Below, piece by piece: positions 1 through 11,047 of a DNA stretch of 64,000 nt; position 1 is the first letter of the stretch, and each line of letters opens with the position of its first letter. Under the pieces are notes generated by a model. The model was not told the DNA's origin and did no database searches. It was given only the letters and a program-made list of their open reading frames with translations. Both the position numbers and the translations under genes were made by a program. This DNA is from Thalassotalea sediminis (lineage in GTDB: Bacteria; Pseudomonadota; Gammaproteobacteria; Enterobacterales; Alteromonadaceae), in assembly GCF_030295915.1 (NCBI RefSeq), contig NZ_AP027361.1, positions 992,001 through 1,056,000 on the forward strand, written 5' to 3'.

Positions 1-207
1 GCAAGTGCTTTAACAAAAGCTAAAGCAGGCTCAAATGTTGCCCATCGCATTTGTGAAAAGCCGATAGCAGAAGAGTTTGAATTTGCGCGTAAAGTGGGGG
101 TCAGTGCAACGCCTGCCATTATTTTCGACAACGGCATGATGATCCCAGGCTATCAAAAGCCTCAAGCATTAATTAAAGTATTAGATAGCTTGAAATCTGA
201 AAGTTAA
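1..207 (+). CDS. dsbC: DsbC, periplasmic disulfide isomerase, 3' end only
   Basis: The reading frame is open from the first base and stops at 205-207, giving the last 68 residues of a thioredoxin-fold protein. Visible are a VSATPAIIF segment, which matches the cis-proline loop of DsbC/DsbG, and the closing PGYQKPQAL stretch typical of DsbC. The family is a periplasmic dimer that reshuffles wrong disulfides; its CXXC active site and dimerisation domain would lie before this window. It sits 15 bases before recJ, matching the dsbC-recJ-prfB-lysS order of many Gammaproteobacteria. The assignment rests on a fragment plus synteny. Confidence 0.85.
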   Translation, partial: ASALTKAKAGSNVAHRICEKPIAEEFEFARKVGVSATPAIIFDNGMMIPGYQKPQALIKVLDSLKSES

Positions 208-222
208 ACAGTAAATAAAATT

Positions 223-1959
223 ATGCCGCAACAAATGACTATTACGAGAAGAGCTGTTGTTGATGACAGCTTTTTGCCTGATTCGCTGCATCCGATTATA
301 CGGCAAATTTACGCTAGTAGAGGTATTTCTGATGCGGAAGAACTTGCCCTTAACCTTAACAAGTTAATTGATATAAATCGTTTGTTAGGTATAGAGCAAG
401 CTTGTGAGGTACTGCATCAAGCGATTGTTGAACAGGTGCCCATTATTATTGTTGGAGATTTTGATGCTGATGGTGCAACAAGTACCGCATTAATGATGCA
501 AGCTCTTACATGGTTGGGTAGTCAACATCATGATTTTTTGGTTCCTAATCGTTTTGAATATGGTTATGGATTAACACCTGAAATTGTAGATCTTGCACAT
601 CTACAACAGGCTAAATTACTTATTACGGTTGATAGTGGTATTAGTTGTATTAAAGGTGTCGCTCACGCGAAAGCACTTGGTATGAAGGTGATCGTTACTG
701 ATCATCATTTGCCAGGCCATTCACTGCCTGATGCTGACGCGATAGTAAACCCTAACCAACCTGGCTGTAGTTTTCCGAGTAAATCGTTAGCAGGTGTTGG
801 TGTCGCATTTTATTTTATGTTGTTTATGCGCAAATATTTACGTGAGTTAAATTGGTTTGCCGAACGGGGTTTAGCAGAACCTAATTTTGCAAGATTATTA
901 GATTTAGTCGCGTTAGGTACGGTAGCTGATGTTGTCTCGTTGGATAATAATAATCGTATTCTGGTTGAGCAAGGGTTGAAAAGAATTAGAGCGGGGCATA
1001 CCCGACCAGGTATCCAAGCACTCATTGAGGTCGCCAATAAAAATCAACACCAATTAGTAGCAAGTGATTTTGGCTTTGCGCTTGGACCTCGTATAAATGC
1101 AGCTGGCAGGCTTGATGACATGGCATTTGGTATTAATTGTTTATTAGCACCGGATATTATATCGGCCCGATCTATGGCGGTTGAATTAGATGCGCTAAAT
1201 AAATCGAGAAGGGAAATTGAACAAGGCATGCAACAAGAAGCCGAGCACATCTTGCAGCAACTAGATTTTGCTCAAGATAACGTGCCTTATGCTTTTGCGT
1301 TATTTCACCCGGAATGGCACCAAGGTGTAATAGGGATTGTAGCCGGACGTATTAAGGAAAAGTATTACCGTCCAACAATCGTGTTTGCTATGAATGATGT
1401 TGGTGATGAATTGAAAGGATCAGCGCGTTCAATTGCAGGCCTACATATCAGGGATTTACTCGAATATATTGATAGTCAGCACCCTGAACTTATTCTTAAA
1501 TTTGGTGGCCATGCTATGGCTGCCGGGTTGAGTATCAAAAAAGAGCATTTTAGCAAGTTTCAAACAGTATTTCAGTTAACAGCAGAGCAATGGTTATCTG
1601 CAGAAAAACTCCAAGGCTTATTAATGACTGATGGCGAGCTGCCTGTTACGTTAATTTCACTTTCTTTTGCGGAACTTTTACGTGAAAGTGGACCGTGGGG
1701 GCAAGCATTTCCTGAGCCTGTTTTTGAAGGCATCTTTAAGATTGAACAACAACGTATTGTAGGCGATAAACATTTAAAGTTAGTGTTATCTCAAGAACAA
1801 CACATGTTTGATGCAATCGCTTTCAATGTTGACGTTAAGTGTTGGCCTAATGCAATGGCAAAACAAGTAAAAATTGCTTATAAACTGGATATAAACGAGT
1901 TTCGAGGCCAGCGAAATGTTCAGTTACTTGTCGAGCAACTTGATACTATCACGCCTTAA
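223..1959 (+). CDS. recJ: Single-stranded-DNA-specific exonuclease RecJ
   Basis: This 578-residue protein has the normal length of RecJ, the 5'-3' ssDNA exonuclease of the DHH phosphoesterase family acting in RecF-pathway recombination and mismatch repair. Motif I (GDFDADG, residues 78-84) and the DHH motif (TDHH, 159-162) supply metal ligands. A DHHA1-type region (FGGHAMAAG, about residue 425) and the C-terminal OB-fold region follow, ending in a conserved YKLDINEFRG stretch. The ATG at 223 is used although no clear ribosome binding site precedes it; ATG 235 is an alternative. It lies between dsbC and prfB, as in E. coli. Confidence 0.97.
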   Translation: MPQQMTITRRAVVDDSFLPDSLHPIIRQIYASRGISDAEELALNLNKLIDINRLLGIEQACEVLHQAIVEQVPIIIVGDFDADGATSTALMMQALTWLGSQHHDFLVPNRFEYGYGLTPEIVDLAHLQQAKLLITVDSGISCIKGVAHAKALGMKVIVTDHHLPGHSLPDADAIVNPNQPGCSFPSKSLAGVGVAFYFMLFMRKYLRELNWFAERGLAEPNFARLLDLVALGTVADVVSLDNNNRILVEQGLKRIRAGHTRPGIQALIEVANKNQHQLVASDFGFALGPRINAAGRLDDMAFGINCLLAPDIISARSMAVELDALNKSRREIEQGMQQEAEHILQQLDFAQDNVPYAFALFHPEWHQGVIGIVAGRIKEKYYRPTIVFAMNDVGDELKGSARSIAGLHIRDLLEYIDSQHPELILKFGGHAMAAGLSIKKEHFSKFQTVFQLTAEQWLSAEKLQGLLMTDGELPVTLISLSFAELLRESGPWGQAFPEPVFEGIFKIEQQRIVGDKHLKLVLSQEQHMFDAIAFNVDVKCWPNAMAKQVKIAYKLDINEFRGQRNVQLLVEQLDTITP

Positions 1960-2064
1960 AAAATAAACAGATAAAACCACCGCAGGCGTTTATTTGCCCC
2001 ATGTTTTACGCTACAATGCGCGACTATTTTCTTCGTTATCTAGTGAAATAAAATAAATTATTAA

Positions 2065-3169
2065 ATGGCTATGTTTGAAGTTAACCCAGTATTAAACCAA
2101 ATTAAAGAAATTCGCGAACGCACTGAAATGCTTCGGGGGTACCTTTGACTACGATCAAAAATCAGAAAGATTAGTTGAGGTTGTCAGAGAATTAGAGCTT
2201 CCTGATGTATGGAATGAACCTGAAAGGGCGCAGGCACTTGGTAAAGAACGCGCAAGTTTAGAGGCTGTTGTTGAAACCATCAAAGTGTTAACAGCAGGCT
2301 GTGAAGATATTGAAGGGTTAGTGGAATTAGCCGTTGAAGAAGAAGACCAAGAAACATTTGACGATGCCGAAAAAGAAGTAGCGAGCCTAATTGAGAATCT
2401 CGAAAAGCTAGAATTTCGACGCATGTTTTCCGGAGAGCAAGACAGCGCAGATTGTTACTTAGATATTCAATCGGGATCTGGTGGTACTGAAGCACAAGAT
2501 TGGGCAGAAATGCTCATGCGTATGTATTTACGCTGGGGAGAGGCACATGGCTTTAAAACAGAAGTCATAGAAGTCACGGACGGTGATGTTGCTGGTATCA
2601 AAGGCTGTACAATTAAATATTCAGGCGATTATGCCTTTGGCTGGCTGCGCACAGAAACAGGTGTGCATCGGTTGGTAAGAAAATCGCCATTTGACTCCAG
2701 TGGAAGACGCCACACTTCATTCGCATCGGCTTTTATTTATCCCGAGATAGATGACAATATTGAAATTGACATTAATCCAGCAGATTTACGCGTTGATACG
2801 TTTAGAGCCTCGGGAGCAGGTGGACAACATGTCAACAAAACTGACTCAGCAATTCGCATTACTCATATCCCTTCAGGTGCTGTAGTGGCGTGTCAAAGTG
2901 ACCGTTCACAGCACAAAAACCGTGCTACTGCGATGAAGCTATTAAAAGCAAAGCTTTATGAAATGGAAATTAAAAAGCAAAATGAAAGCAAACAAGAATT
3001 AGAGGAAGGTAAGTCTGATATTGGTTGGGGAAGTCAAATACGATCATATGTATTAGATGATAGCCGTATAAAAGACTTACGGACTGGCGTTGAGAACCGA
3101 AATACACAAGCAGTTCTTGACGGCGATTTAGATAAATTTATTGAAGCAAGTTTAAAATCAGGCTTGTAG
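2065..3169 (+). CDS. prfB: Peptide chain release factor 2, programmed +1 frameshift
   Basis: Release factor 2 ends translation at UGA and UAA. The gene starts at ATG 2065, reads 27 codons to an in-frame TGA at 2146-2148, then continues in the +1 frame from 2147, giving 367 residues in total, close to the E. coli protein. Seen in the second part are the RF2 stop-recognition tripeptide in [11 protein letters not shown] and the catalytic GGQ in [12 protein letters not shown]. Known biology: high RF2 terminates at the TGA, low RF2 lets the ribosome slip, so the gene controls itself. The lysS start follows 58 bases later, as in E. coli where the two are co-transcribed. Confidence 0.96.
2131..2149 (+). 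promoter_or_regulatory. prfB autoregulatory +1 frameshift site
   Basis: The sequence holds a Shine-Dalgarno-like GGGGG, then CTT followed directly by TGA and C (CTTTGAC). This is the classic RF2 slippery arrangement: the tRNA on CUU slips to UUU when the UGA with its poor C context is decoded slowly. The internal SD-like run starts with CGG rather than the usual AGG, so pairing with 16S rRNA may be slightly shorter. Confidence 0.95.
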
Positions 3170-3227
3170 AGATAAAGAAAACGCCCAATGATTATTGGGG
3201 AAGCATAAGCAACACTTGAGAATTCAA

Positions 3228-4781
3228 ATGACAGAGCAAATTCAAGACGAGAATAAATTGATTGCCGAGCGTCGCGGCAAATTAGCGCAGATTCGTGAAA
3301 ACTGTAAGGCCAATGGCCATCCAAATAAGTTTGATCGAAAACACTATGCAGCTGATTTACAAGCTGCACACGGCGAGAAAGATAAAGAAACGCTTGAAGC
3401 TGAAACAGATGTTTACAGCATTGCTGGTCGAGTTATGGCTAAACGTGGGCCGTTCTTAGTTTTACAAGATATGACAGGACGTGTGCAGGCTTATGCGAGT
3501 AAAGATGTTCAAAAAGACATTAAAGCGCGTTGGGGCTTGTTAGATATTGGCGATATCATAGGCGTTACTGGTACATTGCATAAGTCTGGTAAAGGTGATC
3601 TTTACGTAAATATGGAACAGTACGAGTTATTAACAAAATCACTCCGCCCATTACCTGAGAAGTTTCATGGTCTACAAGATACAGAAACTAAATATCGTCA
3701 ACGTTATGTTGATTTGATAATTAATGAAGAGACACGTAATACGTTTAAAGTTCGTTCAAAAGTCGTTGATGGTATACGCCGCTTTTTAGCTGAACGTGAT
3801 TTTATGGAAGTTGAAACGCCGATGCTTCAAACTATTCCAGGCGGTGCAACGGCTAAACCATTTGTTACACACCACAACGCACTAGATGTTGAAATGTTTA
3901 TGCGTATAGCGCCTGAGCTTTATTTAAAGCGATTAGTGGTAGGTGGTTTTGAAAAAGTTTTCGAAATCAATCGTAACTTTAGAAATGAAGGATTATCAAC
4001 ACGTCATAATCCAGAATTTACCATGATAGAGTTTTATCAGGCGTACGCAGATTACAATGACTTGATGGATTTAACGGAAGAAATGTTACGTACAGTCGCT
4101 GAAGAAGTGATGGGCACAGCCGTTATTCGTAATACAGTGAAAAATGCTGAAGGCGAAGTTATTGAAGAGAAGTTTTATGACTTTGGTAAACCATTTGTGC
4201 GCTTATCTATGGTTGATGCGATTTTAAAATATGCCGATGCGGGCGTTATAACTGCTGACGATGAAGCGGCTTTACGTGATCCTGAAAACAATGTTGATGC
4301 GATTAAAGCATTAGCGAAAAAAGTACACGTTAAAGAGGGCGATGCTGCTAAAGTTTGGGGACCAGGCAAATATATTTGTGAAATCTTCGAAGAAGTCGCT
4401 GAACACATGTTGGATCAACCAACATTTATTACTGAGTATCCGTGGGAAGTATCACCATTAGCTCGCCGTAACGATGAAAACCCATTTATCACCGACCGAT
4501 TTGAATTCTTTGTTGGTGGCAGAGAGTTAGCAAATGGTTTTTCAGAGTTAAATGATGCTGAAGATCAGGCGGAACGTTTTCGTAAGCAAGTAGAAGAAAA
4601 AGACGCTGGCGACGACGAAGCAATGCACTTTGACGATGACTACATTCGTGCTTTAGAGCATGGGATGCCGCCAACTGCAGGTGAAGGTATTGGTATCGAT
4701 CGTTTAGTGATGTTGTTCACTGATTCACCAACGATTAAAGATGTTATTTTATTCCCGCATATGCGACCAATTGCTGAATAA
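3228..4781 (+). CDS. lysS: Lysyl-tRNA synthetase, class II
   Basis: This 517-residue enzyme charges tRNA(Lys). An N-terminal OB-fold anticodon-binding domain (about residues 55-150) is followed by a class II catalytic core: motif 1 around [12 protein letters not shown], motif 2 [12 protein letters not shown] and motif 3 [11 protein letters not shown] near the C-terminus. I chose ATG 3228 ([11 protein letters not shown]), which fits family N-termini; the frame runs upstream to a TTG at 3195 but those 11 codons look non-coding. It lies downstream of prfB, the common order in Gammaproteobacteria, and is followed by a strong terminator. Confidence 0.97.
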   Translation: MTEQIQDENKLIAERRGKLAQIRENCKANGHPNKFDRKHYAADLQAAHGEKDKETLEAETDVYSIAGRVMAKRGPFLVLQDMTGRVQAYASKDVQKDIKARWGLLDIGDIIGVTGTLHKSGKGDLYVNMEQYELLTKSLRPLPEKFHGLQDTETKYRQRYVDLIINEETRNTFKVRSKVVDGIRRFLAERDFMEVETPMLQTIPGGATAKPFVTHHNALDVEMFMRIAPELYLKRLVVGGFEKVFEINRNFRNEGLSTRHNPEFTMIEFYQAYADYNDLMDLTEEMLRTVAEEVMGTAVIRNTVKNAEGEVIEEKFYDFGKPFVRLSMVDAILKYADAGVITADDEAALRDPENNVDAIKALAKKVHVKEGDAAKVWGPGKYICEIFEEVAEHMLDQPTFITEYPWEVSPLARRNDENPFITDRFEFFVGGRELANGFSELNDAEDQAERFRKQVEEKDAGDDEAMHFDDDYIRALEHGMPPTAGEGIGIDRLVMLFTDSPTIKDVILFPHMRPIAE

Positions 4782-4801
4782 GACAGACAATTAAGGTATA
4801 T

Positions 4802-4830
4802 AAAAAGGCAATCGTTTGATTGCCTTTTTT
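4802..4830 (+). terminator. Intrinsic terminator after lysS
   Basis: A 7-bp GGCAATC/GATTGCC stem with a 4-base loop is followed by a run of six T. The stem is flanked by A on the left side, so it could also stop the convergent gene at 4854-6071 on the minus strand. Confidence 0.9.
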
Positions 4831-4853
4831 GTGCAATAAGCATGCAAAAGTCG

Positions 4854-6071
4854 CTAACTAGGAAGGTCTATAACTCCCCAAATAAACGCTGCTAAAAAAG
4901 CAGTCGTTAATAACAGAATGTATATTATGCCAATCAAACAATACTTGAACAGTGTAATAAAATACCCTTGTTGATATACGCGTTTTTGCATTAGGTATAA
5001 ATATACCGGTATCCAAACCATGCCAATTGTAATAATAAACTGTAAACAATCAACGATAAAGCCATTGGAAGTCGGTAGCATGTCTTGTAGTAGAGAAAGT
5101 AACTCAATCATTAGCACCGTTAAAAAAATAAAACTATGGCTGTGTAAAGCAACAGTAAGATGTTCTAAATAAAGCCTTTTTGAGAACAAATACATACCTT
5201 TTAATAGCACTGCAAATAAAGGTAATAAAATAAACATCAGTTGCGGCAGTTTATCTATCGCCTGTTCAAATAGTTGTTCAAAAGATGAATTTTGTACTTT
5301 TTGTTCAATGGTGCTTGTTGCTTGTTCCAGTTTTTGATTTGCACTTGGTGTTAACCAATCAAAGGTAAAAGTACCATCAGGATTATTGCCAAACTCTACA
5401 CCGTTAGCATTGTTTGGCTCGGCTTTTCCAGAGAGCACATTGTGCCATTTAGTGACGAGTGATTGATATTTTACATGCTCCTCAGAGGTTATCTCATTTG
5501 TTGTTTGCTTCTTCTCTGCTTCAACAAGCTTTTGAATTAATAGGTAAACATTACGATTATTGATTGTGTCTTTAGTTTTAATTTCTGCGAGTTTATTTTT
5601 CAAAGAGGATAATAAGGTGAGTTTTTCAGAACGTGCAATTGTGGCTTGTTGGGCGTTGTAAATAGCTTCAATTTTACTCACTTCCTTGGCTAAACTTTCA
5701 ACGTCTTTCGCATGCTCTGATTTTAAATCCGTAGCAGCAAAAAATTTTAGGGTGATAAAAAAGATAATGCTGATAAATAAGTACAACCTTAGCGGTGGGA
5801 TATAATGTACCCTGTGACCTGTAAAATACTGGTGTGTTAAAAAGCCAGGACGAAACAATAAAGGCAGCAGCGTTCTATTAGCGCGAGAATCAAAACTAAA
5901 AATATCGTCTAAAATATGTAAAATAACGGTCCAAAAATACTTTAAAGTGGATTCAACCTCTTGACCGCATTGAGAACAGAAAGGTCCACTTACCGGCGCA
6001 TGACAGTTCTCACACTCCTTCGACTTTTGTTCTGTGGTTTGTGTTACTGGCGCGTCCTGATCGTTTTCCAT
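4854..6071 (-). CDS. DUF3667-type membrane protein with N-terminal zinc ribbon
   Basis: This 405-residue protein opens with a CENC...CSQCGQ double CXXC zinc ribbon (about residues 20-38), followed by the HILDDIFSFDSRANRT and FRPGFLTHQYFTGHRVHYIPPLRLY stretches that mark the DUF3667 family. A membrane segment follows (about 97-113), then a charged coiled-coil-like insert of about 150 residues (roughly 115-270) predicted to face one side, and about four more hydrophobic segments at the C-terminus. The family has no established function. It stands alone, convergent with lysS and divergent from the YkvA-like gene. The long polar insert is its least typical part. Confidence 0.8.
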   Translation of the reverse strand: MENDQDAPVTQTTEQKSKECENCHAPVSGPFCSQCGQEVESTLKYFWTVILHILDDIFSFDSRANRTLLPLLFRPGFLTHQYFTGHRVHYIPPLRLYLFISIIFFITLKFFAATDLKSEHAKDVESLAKEVSKIEAIYNAQQATIARSEKLTLLSSLKNKLAEIKTKDTINNRNVYLLIQKLVEAEKKQTTNEITSEEHVKYQSLVTKWHNVLSGKAEPNNANGVEFGNNPDGTFTFDWLTPSANQKLEQATSTIEQKVQNSSFEQLFEQAIDKLPQLMFILLPLFAVLLKGMYLFSKRLYLEHLTVALHSHSFIFLTVLMIELLSLLQDMLPTSNGFIVDCLQFIITIGMVWIPVYLYLMQKRVYQQGYFITLFKYCLIGIIYILLLTTAFLAAFIWGVIDLPS

Positions 6072-6246
6072 GATAAATAATTGAAGGTTAAAAGTTAATA
6101 TTATCAGTTCGTTGTTAGCTTCAATAGCAATTTTTTAAAGATATTTTAACTTAATTTTATCTTTTACGTGATGATTGCATGATGTTCTGTTAAATTTAAT
6201 CTATAAAGTTCTATGCACACAAGAAGCCAACAGTAGGAGAATTATA

Positions 6247-6795
6247 ATGGCGTTTGAAGTGACCTTTGAATTATCAGATTCAGATCTTGACCATTTTCGT
6301 GACGTGATGAAAAAAGCTCAGCAAGGAGCAGCATCACTTTCAGAAAAAAGTATTTTGGATAATGCACGCAAGCTAAGTGAAGATGTTAAAGACGGTGTTC
6401 CTGTTTTCGTGAGTGAACGTATTAAAAAGTTAGAAACACTTGTTGCTATGATTGAAGATAGTGAATGGCAGATCCCTGAAGAAGAAAAGAAAGACGTGCT
6501 TGCGGCGCTAGCTTATTTTAGCGACCCAGAAGATCTTGTGCCTGATCATATTCCTGCACTTGGATTTTTAGACGATGCTATTATGATCGAGCTTGTAGCA
6601 GAAGAGCTAAAAGACGACATTGAAGCCTTTGAAGAATTTTGTGCATATCGTGATCGTGAACAAGCTAGAGCAGGAGACACACCAATTACTACTGAAGATT
6701 GGTTAGATGCAAAACGTCGAGAACTTCATAGCCGTATGCGCAATCGTAGAACAACACGTCGTGGTGGCAGATCTTCATTCCGTTCTATTTTTTAA
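6247..6795 (+). CDS. YkvA-like DUF1232 protein
   Basis: This 182-residue protein begins at ATG 6247, preceded by a good AGGAG site, so the longer upstream frame from 6175 is not used. The central part (about residues 78-118) has ALAYFSDPEDLVPDHIPALGFLDDA, the DUF1232/YkvA signature of a short segment with conserved Asp, Pro and Gly residues. The C-terminus is very basic (RMRNRRTTRRGGRSS), which could bind nucleic acid or acidic lipid. The family function is unknown. It is divergent from the DUF3667 gene with a 175-base gap that must hold both promoters. Confidence 0.85.
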   Translation: MAFEVTFELSDSDLDHFRDVMKKAQQGAASLSEKSILDNARKLSEDVKDGVPVFVSERIKKLETLVAMIEDSEWQIPEEEKKDVLAALAYFSDPEDLVPDHIPALGFLDDAIMIELVAEELKDDIEAFEEFCAYRDREQARAGDTPITTEDWLDAKRRELHSRMRNRRTTRRGGRSSFRSIF

Positions 6796-6850
6796 TGGGG
6801 CCACTGCCGGTGAATGAGGCTGTAGTTTTTCAACCTATGCCTCATTTTTG

Positions 6851-7021
6851 TTAATGGGTTACGAATAACATAAGTATAAAAAAAGCAATAATGATTGTGT
6901 TGAAGGTGATTATGTAGGCAAACCCTTTGACTCCATCTTTAATGCTATAGCCTTTACTATTTAAGTACCACCACCAAATACCACACATTATGATGGGCAA
7001 TAAGAATAATAATCGGATCAT
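6851..7021 (-). CDS. Small membrane protein, 56 residues
   Basis: A short frame on the minus strand starts at ATG 7021 and ends at TAA 6851-6853. The product has two hydrophobic segments: residues 3-20 (LLFLLPIIMCGIWWWYL) and about 36-54, separated by a polar NSKGYSIKDGVKGF loop. The layout of a short N-terminal helix, a tryptophan-rich interface and a KxGxKGF-type loop resembles small uncharacterised membrane proteins of Vibrio and Shewanella as I recall them. It is convergent with the YkvA-like gene. No function can be given. Confidence 0.55.
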   Translation of the reverse strand: MIRLLFLLPIIMCGIWWWYLNSKGYSIKDGVKGFAYIITFNTIIIAFFILMLFVTH

Positions 7022-7449
7022 AAGTGCTCTAACTTAGTCTGAATTACTTGCATAATAGAATAATTTTGAATGCTTTGCATTGTAACTTTATAAAAACGCT
7101 AATTTTTTGTTATTTTTACTTCCTATTTATTCTAGAGGTAGGCATGTAATTTGTCTGCATGTTAGTTTATAGCATCGCTAATCTTTTTAGATAATTTTCC
7201 ACCTATGGAAGTACTTAGCAGTAGCTTTTAGTTATGACACTATACTGGTGTATGAACGTCAGTCGTCAGAAAAATAAAGCTGAGGAGTGCCTTTCAATAC
7301 CTGGTGGGCATAAAATGATCGATTTACGTTATTGCTGAAAATTATGTTAAACCATATGGCAAAAACAAAGCATAATTTTTGTGATTTATTTACCGTCTTT
7401 TCTTTTTTGAACTAAGCTAAGAATTAAACAGCCGTTCAGATCTTACAGC
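7022..7449. other. Non-coding region upstream of the first chemoreceptor
   Basis: This 428-base stretch is AT-rich and has no convincing frame on either strand. It must hold the promoter and a leader for the chemoreceptor at 7450, and the promoter of the small minus-strand gene. I looked for a c-di-GMP-I riboswitch and for long hairpins and did not recognise either. Confidence 0.5.
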
Positions 7450-9393
7450 ATGATAAATCTAAATAAACTTAAATTAAAAACGTTGTTAGCTGGTGCTATG
7501 ACCGCTGCACTATTTTTAACGATCTCGATCAGTTCTTATATCAATATAAGTGGTTTTTCATCGATGTTTTATACTGTCACTGAGAAAGAACATTTACCAA
7601 ATGTTGTTGAAAGAGCAAAAGCACAAATAGAGTCAGAGCTAAAAACACCCATTTCACTATCAGAAAGCTTCGCGAAAAATTACTTTGCACAACAATGGGT
7701 TGTGGCAGGGGAAAACCCAGCACAATTACCTGATATGTTAGCTTATATGTCAAGCTTTATAGATGGCTATGGTGCTTCAGCTGTATTTTGGGTATCAAAG
7801 GATAGTAAAAATTATTACACCCAAGACGGCTTGTTTAAACAAGTTTCCGAGAGTGTCTCTCGTGATGGTTGGTTTTTTAGTTTTTTAAAAAGCGGACAAC
7901 CATTAGCATTAAATTTAGATCCAAATGAAACCACAGGCATATTAACTGTGTACGTTAACGTATTAGCTAAAACGCCGAGCGGTCAAGTATTAGGTGTTGC
8001 AGGTTTAGGTTACGATGTTTCAGCTATTATAAAGTTTGTTGAAGGGATTAAAGTCGGTGAATACGGTTATATGCTACTCGTTGATGGCGAGGGTAATATT
8101 GTTGCACACAGAGATAAAGCTGTATTGAATCAATCTATTAATAGTGTGCAACAATATAGCGAGATTGCCTCTTCGATTACTACTGCAAGTAAAGCTTATG
8201 TTTTACGTGATGGTGAGATAGACGGTGAACCCGTTTATATAGCAACGATAGGCCTTAATGGATTAGATTGGAAGTTAGTGACTGTATTACCGAAAAGTGA
8301 AATCAGTGGAAAAGTTAATTCGGTTACTTGGTTTTCAATAGCAGCCTCAGTGGTGCTTGCTATCGTGTTCATTTTATTATCAGTTTTTATTGCCACCAGT
8401 GTTAGTCAAAATATTAGCCAAGTCGGCGATAAATTATTGGATATGTCTGCTTCAGGTGGTGATTTAACCCACCGTTTAAATGATAAATATAATACTGAAC
8501 TTGGCTATTTAGCGGGTGGATTTAACGCTATCTTAAGTAAGTTTTCTGATCTGGTAAAAGAAATTATTGCGGCGGAATCTGCAATAAATCGTGGTGTTGA
8601 TAAATTAAAGCATAGTTCTGAAGAATCTGTAAAACATTCAGATGAACAACGTAGGCAAACCGAGGTTGTTGCATCTGCTATTACTGAACTAGGGCAAACC
8701 ATTAGCGAAGTGTCATCAGTTGCGCATTCCACTGCTGAAGATACTAATAATGCAGTAAGTGATACTCATGAAACTAGCGATGTTATGCAAAATTTGTCAA
8801 AAACGATGGATGAATTAGCAGAGTCGATGAAGCAAAGTGAGGCATCAATTTCAGATTTAGCAACGCAAGCTGAAGCTATTTCTATGGTTGTCGATGTGAT
8901 CAGCAGCATATCTGAGCAAACTAACTTATTAGCATTAAATGCGGCAATCGAAGCAGCAAGAGCCGGGGAGCAAGGGCGAGGTTTTGCTGTTGTTGCCGAT
9001 GAGGTAAGAACATTAGCAAGTCGCACACAAGATTCAACCAATGAAATTCGAGCGCAAATAGAACAACTGCAACGTGCAACCTCAGCGTCGTTATCATCGA
9101 TAAAAGAAGGGGCTCAAAGTAGCTTAATCCTTGCTGAAAGTGCCAAAGAAGCGTCGAGTTCACTCGATGCCATTAGAGGGCGTTTCGATAGTATTAGTGA
9201 TGGTAACCATCAAGTGGCTGCAGCGACAGAACAGCAATCGACCGTTGTAGAACATGTTAGCGAGTCTGCGCAAAATATTTCATTGATGGCAAATCACATT
9301 TCAGATGCCGCAATGAGTCAGATTGAAGAAGTGAATGGCTTAAGTGAACGTGCTCGACATATGCGAGAAATAATAAATCAATTTAAAGTGTAA
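7450..9393 (+). CDS. Methyl-accepting chemotaxis protein, Cache sensor
   Basis: This 647-residue chemoreceptor has a membrane segment at about residues 10-32, a periplasmic ligand-binding region of about 250 residues with double Cache features ([16 protein letters not shown] in the membrane-distal/proximal repeat), a second membrane segment at about 295-320, a HAMP region, and a long methyl-accepting coiled coil. The hairpin tip has the invariant [21 protein letters not shown] and [11 protein letters not shown], which bind CheW and CheA. Ligand cannot be told from sequence; dCache receptors often bind amino acids or organic acids. It is monocistronic in appearance, with a 172-base gap before the next receptor gene. 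Confidence 0.94.
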   Translation: MINLNKLKLKTLLAGAMTAALFLTISISSYINISGFSSMFYTVTEKEHLPNVVERAKAQIESELKTPISLSESFAKNYFAQQWVVAGENPAQLPDMLAYMSSFIDGYGASAVFWVSKDSKNYYTQDGLFKQVSESVSRDGWFFSFLKSGQPLALNLDPNETTGILTVYVNVLAKTPSGQVLGVAGLGYDVSAIIKFVEGIKVGEYGYMLLVDGEGNIVAHRDKAVLNQSINSVQQYSEIASSITTASKAYVLRDGEIDGEPVYIATIGLNGLDWKLVTVLPKSEISGKVNSVTWFSIAASVVLAIVFILLSVFIATSVSQNISQVGDKLLDMSASGGDLTHRLNDKYNTELGYLAGGFNAILSKFSDLVKEIIAAESAINRGVDKLKHSSEESVKHSDEQRRQTEVVASAITELGQTISEVSSVAHSTAEDTNNAVSDTHETSDVMQNLSKTMDELAESMKQSEASISDLATQAEAISMVVDVISSISEQTNLLALNAAIEAARAGEQGRGFAVVADEVRTLASRTQDSTNEIRAQIEQLQRATSASLSSIKEGAQSSLILAESAKEASSSLDAIRGRFDSISDGNHQVAAATEQQSTVVEHVSESAQNISLMANHISDAAMSQIEEVNGLSERARHMREIINQFKV

Positions 9394-9565
9394 ACTTGCA
9401 AACGAGATAGCTAAGTAATTAACTTAATTTATTGAGATTATATATTTTGCGAATATTGTATTAGATCAAAGTGATCAATTTATCAGATTGTAGAGTATAA
9501 CTAGTAAATATTATTTAATTACCTATAACTACTAATTCGTTGTTGTATTAGTTACAGGACGCTGT

Positions 9566-11047
9566 ATGAATTACCCGTGGATTGCTAAAGCTAATAAGAT
9601 GTTTATATATGTACTTATTGGCCAGTTTTGTTTTGGTGGCATAATTGCTTATTTTACTAATACATGGCTATTAGGACTAGGATTAAGTGCTGTGATCATG
9701 GCACTACCTTTATTCTTAATCGCAACAAAACCTTTTGATAAACTTACTCGCCACGTCGTTGCTGCTGCGACACAACTGATGACTGCGGTACATATTCAAC
9801 AGGCTCAAGGCTTGACGGAAATTCATTTCGAAATATTTTCATTGTTAGCCATGCTGATATTTTACCGAGATTGGAAGGTAATATTGACGAGCGTAATTGT
9901 TATTGCTGTCCATCATATCTTGTTTTTCATATTACAAAGTCAAAGTATGCCATTTTATATTTTTGAACAAGGTCATGTATTTTTCTATATCTTAATTATT
10001 CACGCTTTGTTCGCTTTAATAGAAGGCGCAGTGTTAATGTATATTGCAAATGATAGCTTTGATGAAGCACTAACGGGCCTTAAGATCACGCAATCTGTAC
10101 ATGATATTTTAGCGCAAGATGGCAAGTTTAATTTGTCAGGACCACCTGAAAAAGGAAACGCTGAATTAACGCAATATAATAGACTGATTGTTTCCTTTAA
10201 AACGTTAATAGAACACGCTAAGCGAATAAGTAGAGATACGAACAATGCTTCTACTACTGTAGCTAACGCTTCTGATAGGGTCGCTAACGCTACCGCAACA
10301 AGTGGCCAACAAGTCAATTCAATTGCTACCGCGATTGAAGAAATGACAGTTACCAATAACGATGTTGCGAAACGGGCCATTGATGTGAGTGTTAATGCAG
10401 CAGATGCGCAGCAACGTACAGAAAACATTAAACAAGTAAATCATGACTCTCATCAAAACATCGAGCAATTGAAAGGGAAGATCAACGATACGGCTGATAC
10501 TATTCAAAAGCTTTCCACTAAATGCGATCAAATTTCGGACGTCATGGGGGCTATTACGGCTATTTCTGAACAAACTAATTTACTCGCGTTAAATGCGGCA
10601 ATAGAGTCAGCTAGGGCAGGAGAACATGGTCGAGGTTTTGCTGTTGTTGCAGATGAAGTTAGGAATTTGGCGATTAAAACTCGTGACAATACTGAAAGTA
10701 TACGAGCGGTCGTTGATTCTTTAATAAATGATGCTAATGACTCTGTATTACAAATGTCAGACTGTATTGAAAAAGTTGAGCATGCTTCATCTTCATCTCG
10801 CGAAATGTCTGGCGAAATGGATGTTGTGGCTGACGTAATACAGTCGGTTGCAGATAATATAAATTCAGTGGCTACCGCTGTTGAAGAGCAATCGATAGTT
10901 TCAAACAGTATATCGAACTCAACACAAGAGTTACATAATACTTCTCAGCAACAGCAAGTCGATATTACTGAGAATTTACAACAATTAGCTCAGTTAAAGG
11001 TTTTGGTAGAAGAATTAAACTTAGAATTAGAAAAGTTCGTTGTATGA
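9566..11047 (+). CDS. Chemotaxis protein with polytopic membrane sensor
   Basis: The C-terminal half of this 493-residue protein is a methyl-accepting signalling domain with [21 protein letters not shown] and [13 protein letters not shown]. The N-terminal 165 residues hold about five to six membrane segments and no large periplasmic domain. Within them lie an [18 protein letters not shown] stretch and a VHHILF pair; this His-rich, YxDW layout occurs in a group of chemoreceptors and cyclases as I recall them. There is no clear HAMP. The stop overlaps the next start by 4 bases (ATGA), so it is translationally coupled to the thioredoxin-like protein. A membrane-embedded sensor of redox state or energy is an inference. 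Confidence 0.9.
   Translation: MNYPWIAKANKMFIYVLIGQFCFGGIIAYFTNTWLLGLGLSAVIMALPLFLIATKPFDKLTRHVVAAATQLMTAVHIQQAQGLTEIHFEIFSLLAMLIFYRDWKVILTSVIVIAVHHILFFILQSQSMPFYIFEQGHVFFYILIIHALFALIEGAVLMYIANDSFDEALTGLKITQSVHDILAQDGKFNLSGPPEKGNAELTQYNRLIVSFKTLIEHAKRISRDTNNASTTVANASDRVANATATSGQQVNSIATAIEEMTVTNNDVAKRAIDVSVNAADAQQRTENIKQVNHDSHQNIEQLKGKINDTADTIQKLSTKCDQISDVMGAITAISEQTNLLALNAAIESARAGEHGRGFAVVADEVRNLAIKTRDNTESIRAVVDSLINDANDSVLQMSDCIEKVEHASSSSREMSGEMDVVADVIQSVADNINSVATAVEEQSIVSNSISNSTQELHNTSQQQQVDITENLQQLAQLKVLVEELNLELEKFVV

Noticed and set aside
7022..7449. Possible c-di-GMP or other riboswitch in the chemoreceptor leader.
   Set aside because: I could not find the conserved GEMM words or a clear set of nested stems.
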